From contig JAXMAB010000016.1 in NCBI GenBank assembly GCA_046350655.1, positions 1-60,844 on the forward strand: a DNA stretch of 60,844 nt. Direction: 5' to 3'. This document shows positions 52,449-58,949 of this stretch, one piece after another. A program made the translations under genes and the position numbers. Positions within the stretch are counted from its first letter, which is position 1. Each line of letters starts with the position of its first letter. This DNA is from JAEUHO01 sp046350655. GTDB taxonomy: Bacteria; Planctomycetota; PLA2; JAEUHO01. The notes under the pieces were generated by a model that was given only the letters and a program-made list of their open reading frames with translations, had not been told where the DNA came from and made no database searches.

Positions 52449-54565
52449 CGGACCCCCTCCCGTGTCGTCGTCGCGCGCACCTCGCCGACCGCGCGGGGCA
52501 GGAGCAGGACCACGGCCGAGCGCGCCCCGCCCGACCCGGCCCGCAGCACCCCGCCCGCGCGTTCGACCTCCGCCCGCAGCAGCTCGAGCTCGGTCGTGGC
52601 CGGGACCGCGAGCGGCGCGTCGCAGGCGAGCGTCACCCGCGGCCCCTCGTCGGTCCGCTCCACGACCACGCGCACGCCGCCCGACCGGCCGCGGCCGACC
52701 GCGCCGAGGAGGCGGAAGATCCAGCGCGAGCACTCGGCCGGCGGCACGCCGCAGGCGACGGGCTCACGCTCGTCGAGGACCGGCGCGGCGACGCCCGCGT
52801 GGACGCGCACGTGCGCGGCGATGGCCTCGCGGACCACCGGCGCGAGCGGCGTGCGGACCGCGGCGCGGCGCGCGGCGGTGGCGCCGTCGAAGAGCGACGT
52901 CAGGTTCGCGGTCACCTTCCGCAGCTCGCCCTTCGCGTCCACGACGGCGTCGAGCGACGCGCGGACCTCGTCGCGGGCCTCGTCGTCGAGCGCGGGGAGC
53001 AGCGCCTCGAGGGTCTCCTGCGCGAAGTCGAGGTTCGCGCACGCGGCGCCGAGCGGGTTGTTCAGCTCGTGCGCGAGGCCCGCCGCGAGGCGCTGCACGC
53101 CTTCGGTGCGCTCGAGGTCGAGGATCCGGCGCTCGGCGTCCAGGGCGGCGTGTTTGGCGGTCTCGAGCTCCGCCGTGCGCTCCCGCACGCGGGCCTCGAG
53201 CGAGTCGCGCTCGCGCCGGAGGTCGAGGGTGCGCTCCTCCACGCGCCGCTCGAGGAGGCCGTTCGTCTCCTGCAGGCGCGCGTTCGCCGCGAGCCGGCCC
53301 AGGGTGAGGCCCACGAACGCGCCGGCGGGCTCGCACACCGACGCCGCGCCGTCGCAGAGCCCGCGCTCCGCCGTGCCGAGCACGAGGAGCCAGCCGCGGC
53401 GGCCGCCGCCCGCCGAGAACGTCGAGAGGACGCCGCGGCGGCCGTCGTGGACCCCCGAGAGGTCCACGCCCGCGGGGAACTCGAACGGCACCGACGCGCC
53501 CGCGGGCATGCCGCGCGCGAGGACGCGGACGAACTGCGAGAGGGCCGCGGCGTCGCGCGCCTTGCCCCGCCCGTCGAAGACCTGCTCCGCGCCCGCCGCG
53601 TCCGGGAGCCCGACCCAGCCCGCGGTGCCGTCGAGGTCGGGCACGAGGGCGGTGAGCACCGCGCGGGCCAGCTCGGCGGGGTCGTGCGCCTCGAGGCAGA
53701 GGCGGCCGACCTCCAGCAGGAGCTTCGACAGCGCCTGCTGGCGGTGGAGGTCGCGGACGTGCTGGTCGCGGTCGTTCATCTGCAGCGCCGCGTCGAGCGC
53801 GACCTCGAGCCCGGCGACGTCGGGGCCGGCCGGACCTCGGGTCACGACGACCGAGCGCCGCGTCGTCGGGCGGTCGTCCACGGGCGCGCCGTCGTCGGAG
53901 CGCGCGAGGTGCGCGTCGAGCGCGTCGAGGAACGCGTTGCGGACGCTGACCGCGCCGGCGGCGGACTCGTCGGCGAGCGCGTGGGCCGCCGCCGCGACGA
54001 GCGCGCGCCGGAACGAGCGGCCGACGCCGCGGCCGAGCAGCGCCGATGTGCCCACGGTGTCCACGACGGCGCGCGTGGGCACCGCCGCGGCCAGCGACGC
54101 GAGCACCTCGTCGACGCCGCGGGCGCCCGCGAGGTCGAGCTTGTTCACCGTCACGACCACGGGGTGAGGTCGCCGGCCGGCGTCGAGGCGCGTGAGCTCC
54201 TCGTCGAGCTGGCGCCACGCGGCGACGTTGGCCTCCGCGGCGGCGGGCGTCGCGTCGGCGACGAAGAGCACGCCGTCGGCCCCGCGCAGGATCCGGCGGC
54301 GCGTCTCGACGTAGACTTCCTGTCCGGGCACGGTGTACGCGTGGACGCGGATCTGGAGCTCGCGGTAGCGCGGGAGGTCGAGCGGCGCGTAGTCGAAGAA
54401 GTACGTCTGCTCGTCCGCGGTCTCGACCGACTGCATCTCGCCGCGGTCCGCCGGCGTGAAGGAGCCGTGAAGCGAGCGGAGGCTCGTCGTCTTGCCGCCG
54501 CGGGCGGGGCCCCAGTAGACGAGCTTCAGGTCGAGGCGATGGGCGGGTCGGTCGAGGTAGGCCAC
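52445..54565 (-). CDS. MglA/Ras-like GTPase fused to GAF-like and histidine-kinase-like domains
   Basis: 706 residues from GTG 54565, chosen because VAYLDRPAHRLDLKLVYWGP matches the usual MglA N-terminus. GTPase residues 1-200: P-loop GPARGGKT (19-26), switch-II TVPGQE (about 78-83), ILRGADGVLFVAD, and NKLD (141-144). A GAF-like domain spans about 280-430, followed by coiled coil 430-485. The H-box AGLAHELNNPLGAA carries H499. The C-terminal ATPase-like part lacks recognisable N, G1 and G2 boxes, so it is probably a pseudokinase or only a dimerisation/phosphotransfer unit. First gene of an overlapping signalling operon with a full histidine kinase and a receiver. Confidence 0.9.
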   Translation of the reverse strand: MAYLDRPAHRLDLKLVYWGPARGGKTTSLRSLHGSFTPADRGEMQSVETADEQTYFFDYAPLDLPRYRELQIRVHAYTVPGQEVYVETRRRILRGADGVLFVADATPAAAEANVAAWRQLDEELTRLDAGRRPHPVVVTVNKLDLAGARGVDEVLASLAAAVPTRAVVDTVGTSALLGRGVGRSFRRALVAAAAHALADESAAGAVSVRNAFLDALDAHLARSDDGAPVDDRPTTRRSVVVTRGPAGPDVAGLEVALDAALQMNDRDQHVRDLHRQQALSKLLLEVGRLCLEAHDPAELARAVLTALVPDLDGTAGWVGLPDAAGAEQVFDGRGKARDAAALSQFVRVLARGMPAGASVPFEFPAGVDLSGVHDGRRGVLSTFSAGGGRRGWLLVLGTAERGLCDGAASVCEPAGAFVGLTLGRLAANARLQETNGLLERRVEERTLDLRRERDSLEARVRERTAELETAKHAALDAERRILDLERTEGVQRLAAGLAHELNNPLGAACANLDFAQETLEALLPALDDEARDEVRASLDAVVDAKGELRKVTANLTSLFDGATAARRAAVRTPLAPVVREAIAAHVRVHAGVAAPVLDEREPVACGVPPAECSRWIFRLLGAVGRGRSGGVRVVVERTDEGPRVTLACDAPLAVPATTELELLRAEVERAGGVLRAGSGGARSAVVLLLPRAVGEVRATTTREGVR

Positions 54566-54704
54566 GGACCCCCCGAATGGGACCCCGACGTGGGGTCCGT
54601 GGGCGACTATCGGCCGTCGCGGTCCTCGGACGTGAGCGTCGCGGACGCGCGACGCCCGACCCCCGGGCCGCACCGGGCCCCGGGTCCGGACCGCGCGGGT
54701 GCGG

Positions 54705-54710
54705 TAGACT
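54705..54710 (+). promoter_or_regulatory. Putative -10 box TAGACT for the TolB-like/HEAT gene
   Basis: GGTAGACTC, 30 nt before ATG 54741. The identical GGTAGACTC string precedes the zinc-ribbon gene. Confidence 0.5.
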
Positions 54711-54740
54711 CCCCGCGTCGATCCGGGGGGTCGCCTCGCC

Positions 54741-56786
54741 ATGGGACGCACGTCGCGCGCGGTCGCGGGCACGGCTCGGTGCGGTCGCTCGCGGCGGCTC
54801 GCGGTCGCCGCCGCGTCGGTCCTCGCGGTCCTCGCGGCGCGCGGCGCGGCGGCCGGCGGCGGGAAGCCCTCCCCCAAGCCGGGCGCGGCGCAGCCCGTCG
54901 GAGGCCTCCCGTCGGGCTGCGTGCGCCTCGTGGACGGGCGTCACCCGACGCTGTCGCCCGACGGGACGAAGCTGGCGTTCGGGCGGGTGACGTTCGACGC
55001 GAAGCAGGTGGACGCCACGGGCGCGCCGGTCCCGATCGCAGAGCTCTGGGTCCGCGACCTCGTCGCGAAGAAGGAGTGGAGGCTCCCGATCGCGTCGAGT
55101 CCCGACGACTGGACCGCCGACGGGGTCCTGCTCCTGCGTGCGGGCTACGGCGTGGACCCGGTGAAGGGCGAGCGCGTGGCCGACGTCGCCGCGGTGCCGG
55201 CGACGGTCGGGTTCCAGCGGCCCGCGTGGACGCGGGACGGCCGGCGCGTCCTCGTGGTCCCGCGGGCGACGCCGGAGGAGCCGACCGCGATCGCGCTCCT
55301 CGACGCGTCGGGCGGCGCGGTGCCGCTCGTCGGCACCGTCGGGATGCGGACGGACCAGGCGGTCGTCGTCGCGTGGTCGCCGGACGCGAAGCGCGTCTAC
55401 GTGAACGCCCTCTTCGCGCCGGAGGGCCGCGAGGCCGTGCGGCGCGTCGGGCTCGTCGACGTCGCGTCCGGCGAGATGCGGGTGCTCGCCGAGATGCCGG
55501 AGTGGATCGACATCCCGGGGCACTACGGCACCGACAGCGCGGTCGTGATCCCCGGCTACGGCTACGGGCGGTACCGGCCCGGCCAGGAGCCCGAGGGGCG
55601 CGTGCGACGGAACGAGTGGAAGCGGCCGACGGGACCGCGGTACGGGCCGGACCTGTGGGACGCGGAGGGACGGCGCGTGACGTGGATCGAGGGCCACGGG
55701 CGCATGGAGGCCGACGCGTACGTCGCGGACGTCGGGACCGGCGCGGTGTACCGCGTGACGGTGGACGGCGAGACGAAGTGGTCGCCCGCGCTCGACCCGA
55801 CGGGCCGCCGCCTCGCGTTCCTCACGGCCGACATGACGGCGTACGACAACCTCGTCACCCGCCGGCGCCTGCGCGTGCTCGAGCTCGCCACGGGGGTCGC
55901 GAGGGACCTGCCGGTGCCGGGGACGGACGGCGTCCCCGGGACGCTCACGTGGACGCCCGACGGGAAGCAGCTCGTCTACGAGCTCCGCGGCGGGAGCATC
56001 GGCGGCATCTACGCGCAGACGGTCCCGCCCGCGCCGGACGCCGCCGACGCGCGGATCGCGACCCCCGAGCTCCGGCCCGCCGAGCGGACGGTCGCGTGGC
56101 TCGCGTCGCCGGACGCCGACCGCGTGGCCGCCGCGGTGGCGCGCGCCGAGGAGGCGTGGGACCCCGCGTTCGTCGCGCCGATCCGCGCCGCGCTCGTGCG
56201 CTGGATGAAGTTCGACCACGAGGTCGTGCGGATGGGCCTCGCCCTGCTCGGCTCGAAGGGCGTGAAGGAGGCGGTGCCCGAGTTCGTGCTGGCGCTCGGG
56301 ACCGGTCGCGGCTCGACGCAGCGCCTCGCGGTGCAGTGGCTCGCGCGCCTCGGGGCGAAGCAGGTCGTCCCCGACCTCGACCGGCTCCGCGCGGGCTCGA
56401 CCTTCGAGCTGCGGGTGGCCGCCGCCGGCGCCATGGTCGAGCTCGGCGACCCGCGCGGCTGGGACACGCTGCGCGCCGCGGCGAAGGAGGACGCCGTCGC
56501 CGCGCGGCTCGACGTCTGCGCGGCGCTCTGGCGCATCCGCGACCCGGTCTCGGTCGACCTCCTCGTCCCGTGGGTCGCCGACGCGCGGCGGCTCGACGGG
56601 TGGAGGGCGGACGGCCGCGACACGCTCGGCGCCGCCGCGCAGCTGGCGCTCCGCGCGCTCACGGGCGAGGCCCTCGGGGACGACCCCGCGGCGTGGAAGG
56701 CGTGGTGGAACGACACGGCGCACCGCACCCTGCCGGCGGAGCCGCCGCCGGTCCCGGCCGACGCGCGGTTCCTCTTCGACGAGTGA
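54741..56786 (+). CDS. Secreted TolB-like beta-propeller with C-terminal HEAT repeats
   Basis: 681 residues from ATG 54741. Signal peptide (RLAVAAASVLAVLAARGAAAG). Residues about 55-430 show PD40/TolB-type blades (HPTLSPDGTKLAFGRV; WSPDAKRVYVNALF; WSPALDPTGRRLAFLT; TWTPDGKQLVYEL). Residues about 445-680 are HEAT-like helices (HEVVRMGLALLGSKGVKEA; RLAVQWLARLGAKQVVPDL; EALGDDPAAWKAWW). Typical of secreted scaffold proteins; no enzyme motif. Convergent with the toroid protein gene. Confidence 0.88.
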   Translation: MGRTSRAVAGTARCGRSRRLAVAAASVLAVLAARGAAAGGGKPSPKPGAAQPVGGLPSGCVRLVDGRHPTLSPDGTKLAFGRVTFDAKQVDATGAPVPIAELWVRDLVAKKEWRLPIASSPDDWTADGVLLLRAGYGVDPVKGERVADVAAVPATVGFQRPAWTRDGRRVLVVPRATPEEPTAIALLDASGGAVPLVGTVGMRTDQAVVVAWSPDAKRVYVNALFAPEGREAVRRVGLVDVASGEMRVLAEMPEWIDIPGHYGTDSAVVIPGYGYGRYRPGQEPEGRVRRNEWKRPTGPRYGPDLWDAEGRRVTWIEGHGRMEADAYVADVGTGAVYRVTVDGETKWSPALDPTGRRLAFLTADMTAYDNLVTRRRLRVLELATGVARDLPVPGTDGVPGTLTWTPDGKQLVYELRGGSIGGIYAQTVPPAPDAADARIATPELRPAERTVAWLASPDADRVAAAVARAEEAWDPAFVAPIRAALVRWMKFDHEVVRMGLALLGSKGVKEAVPEFVLALGTGRGSTQRLAVQWLARLGAKQVVPDLDRLRAGSTFELRVAAAGAMVELGDPRGWDTLRAAAKEDAVAARLDVCAALWRIRDPVSVDLLVPWVADARRLDGWRADGRDTLGAAAQLALRALTGEALGDDPAAWKAWWNDTAHRTLPAEPPPVPADARFLFDE

Positions 56787-56817
56787 CGGCGCGCGCCGGG
56801 CCCGCGGCCCGCGCCCG

Positions 56818-57981
56818 TCACCTGCCCGTGAGCGGCCGCGTCGCGCGCGTGAGGAACAGCAGCGCGAAGCAGGTGTCCGCCACCTGGAAGTACGGGTGGC
56901 GCGGGTCGGCGCCGCCCTCGTCCACCCACGAACCGTCCCCCTGCTGGGCCGCGAGCAGCCACGCGGCGCCGAGCGGGTACCACGCCCGCCCCTCGACCTC
57001 CTTCAGCCCGAGCACCCGCGCCGCGCGCTCGAGCGAATAGAGGTGGTAGTACTGCCACGGCCGCGGCCCGGAGATCGACGAGCGGTCGACGCCCGCGTTC
57101 CGCGCGACGTCGAGGTTCTTCTTCAGCCAGCCGAGCGCCTTCTTCACGCCCGGGTCCGCCTTCGGGTCGCCGCCCCCCAGCGCCGCGACGCAGATCGCGG
57201 TGCTGCACACGCCCGCGCACGTGAGCGACGCGTAGCTCGCCTCGTCCTGCTCGCCCTGCAGCACGTACCCCCAGCCGCCCTCGGGGCGCTGGAACTTGCG
57301 GAGGTAGCCGAGCGCCGCCGTCCACGTCTCCTTCGGGACCTCGATCCCCGCGTCCCGCGCGGCGCGCAGGCCGAGGACCGCGAACTGCGTGTTGCTGAAG
57401 TCGCCCTTCGCGTTCGCGAGCGCCGCGGGCGGGTCCCTCCGCTTGAGCACCCACTTCGCCACCGGCTTCTCGGACGGCTTCGCGCCCTCCTTCGCGCCGT
57501 CCTCCGCGCCGGGCTCCGGCGGGGGCGGCACCGTCACGCCCTCCGTCTTCAGGTAGGAGCCCTCGTGCGCGCCCGGGTACCCCCACTCGCCGCCCGCGCC
57601 CTGGGTGTCGACGAGCCACTGCGCGCAGTGCGCGATCTTGCGCTGGTACTGCCGAGGGTTCACCTCCGCGAGCGCCATCGCCAGCAGCGCCGTCCGGTAC
57701 GTGAACCGCGGGACCTGCTTCTCGCACGTCTCGACCGCCTTCTGGAAGACGGGGTCCGTCAGGTTGACCCCGCAGTGCGCGAGCGTGAGCACGACCAGCT
57801 CGACCGGGTCGCTCCACTTGTCGCCGGCGAAGCCCTCCTTGAAGGCGCCGCGGACCCAGCCGCTCCCCGCCTCGATGGCCTTGTTCACCGCCGCCGGCGA
57901 CGGCTCCTCGGCGGCGCGCGCCGGGAGGCCGGGGCCCACGAGGGCGAGACAGGCGAGTCCGACGGAGGCGATCGTGCGCAT
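56818..57981 (-). CDS. Secreted alpha/alpha-toroid protein (prenyltransferase/squalene oxidase repeat)
   Basis: 387 residues from ATG 57981. Signal peptide (ASVGLACLALVGPGLPARA). The helical repeats carry the QW-like units of terpenoid cyclase folds: LVDTQGAGGEWGYP, LRKFQRPEGGWGYV, LLAAQQGDGSWVDEG. SYASLTCAGVCSTAICVAAL and YYHLYSLERAARV complete the toroid. The DxDD catalytic motif of cyclases is absent, so a binding or structural role is more likely. Similar secreted proteins are common in Planctomycetota. TACTGT lies 16 nt before the start. Confidence 0.9.
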   Translation of the reverse strand: MRTIASVGLACLALVGPGLPARAAEEPSPAAVNKAIEAGSGWVRGAFKEGFAGDKWSDPVELVVLTLAHCGVNLTDPVFQKAVETCEKQVPRFTYRTALLAMALAEVNPRQYQRKIAHCAQWLVDTQGAGGEWGYPGAHEGSYLKTEGVTVPPPPEPGAEDGAKEGAKPSEKPVAKWVLKRRDPPAALANAKGDFSNTQFAVLGLRAARDAGIEVPKETWTAALGYLRKFQRPEGGWGYVLQGEQDEASYASLTCAGVCSTAICVAALGGGDPKADPGVKKALGWLKKNLDVARNAGVDRSSISGPRPWQYYHLYSLERAARVLGLKEVEGRAWYPLGAAWLLAAQQGDGSWVDEGGADPRHPYFQVADTCFALLFLTRATRPLTGR

Positions 57982-57997
57982 GGGCGGCTCCCCCCTG

Positions 57998-58003
57998 ACA
58001 GTA
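57998..58003 (-). promoter_or_regulatory. Putative -10 box TACTGT for the toroid gene
   Basis: GGGTACTGTCAGG on the minus strand, 16 nt before ATG 57981, with GGGGGG between as a weak ribosome site. Confidence 0.5.
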
Positions 58004-58072
58004 CCCGGCGGCCGCCGCCCCCGCGCGTCCCCGTCCGGCGGCGGGGAGCGCGGGCCGCCGGGCGGGCGAGGG

Positions 58073-58078
58073 TAGACT
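58073..58078 (+). promoter_or_regulatory. Putative -10 box TAGACT for the zinc-ribbon gene (leaderless spacing)
   Basis: GGGTAGACTCG ends 7 nt before ATG 58086; no Shine-Dalgarno sequence fits between. Confidence 0.55.
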
Positions 58079-58085
58079 CGCCGGG

Positions 58086-58850
58086 ATGAGCAAGGCCCGC
58101 GGGCGCGGCACGGTCGTCTGCAAGGCGTGCGGCGCGGCGGTGCCCGTGGACGCCGCCGCCTGCGCGTACTGCGGCGGCCGCCTCGAGCTCCCGAAGCCCG
58201 CCGGCAGCGAAGGCGCCGGCGAGCGCCTCACCTACTGCACCCGCTGCGCGACGATGTACCCGGCCCACGACGCGCGCTGCCCGCGGTGCCCCCCCGCCAG
58301 CGGCGAGGACCGCGGCGGCACCTGCCCGCGCTGCAAGGCCGACCTCGCGCCGGAGGCCATGGGCACCGTCACCGTGGACCGGTGCACCGGGTGCCGCGGC
58401 CTCTGGTTCGACGGCAACGAGATCGAGCACGTGATCGACGCCACGACCGAGGGGATCCCGCGCGAGCAGGCGCACCGCCTCCGCCGCAGCCTGCCCCCCG
58501 CGAACCGTCCCGTCGAGGCGGTCCGCTACCTCCAGTGCGTGCGGTGCGGCGAGCACATGACCCGCCGCCTCGCCGCGCGCGGCACGGGCATCATCGTCGA
58601 CCTCTGCGCCCCCCACGGCGTCTGGTTCGACGCCGACGAGTTCCGTCACTTCGCGACGTGGTGCGCCGCGGGCGGCCTCGAGGTCCTCCGCCACGACGGC
58701 ATCGCGGCCGCCGAGGCGCGGCGCAGGTCGATGACCACGTTGCCCGCGGGCACGACGAACCCCGCGCCGCTGCCGTTCGATCCCGACGGCGGGACGTTGC
58801 TGTTCGGGATCGGCGAGCTCCTCCGCGGCCTCGGCCGCATCCTGGACTAG
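58086..58850 (+). CDS. Multiple zinc-ribbon protein (zf-TFIIB-like)
   Basis: 254 residues from ATG 58086. CxxC pairs form several ribbons: CKACG...CAYCG (residues about 13-33), CTRCATMY...CPRCP, CPRCKADL...CTGCRGLWFD, and CVRCGEHM...CAPHGVWFDADE. The last two match the zf-TFIIB pattern CPxC-n-CxxCxGxWFDxxE, duplicated. The C-terminus (TLLFGIGELLRGLGRILD) may be amphipathic. Zinc binding is likely; the partner (protein or nucleic acid) is unknown. The promoter-like TAGACT just upstream suggests a leaderless mRNA. Confidence 0.88.
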   Translation: MSKARGRGTVVCKACGAAVPVDAAACAYCGGRLELPKPAGSEGAGERLTYCTRCATMYPAHDARCPRCPPASGEDRGGTCPRCKADLAPEAMGTVTVDRCTGCRGLWFDGNEIEHVIDATTEGIPREQAHRLRRSLPPANRPVEAVRYLQCVRCGEHMTRRLAARGTGIIVDLCAPHGVWFDADEFRHFATWCAAGGLEVLRHDGIAAAEARRRSMTTLPAGTTNPAPLPFDPDGGTLLFGIGELLRGLGRILD

Positions 58851-58883
58851 GCGAGCAGCCCCGCCACGGGAGCAACCCCGTCT

Positions 58884-58927
58884 CCGGGACCGCGAGGCCC
58901 GCCGGCCGCCGGGCCTCGCGGTCCCGG
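58884..58927. repeat. Dispersed element, copy 26: complete 18-bp perfect hairpin
   Basis: CCGGGACCGCGAGGCCCG (58884-58901) and its exact inverse (58910-58927) around the 8-nt loop CCGGCCGC, in the 99-bp convergent gap between the zinc-ribbon and beta-helix genes. The best-preserved full unit and the reference for the family; it would also act as a strong bidirectional hairpin in both mRNAs. Confidence 0.92.
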
Positions 58928-58949
58928 GAGGGGATCGTCCCCCGACGCG

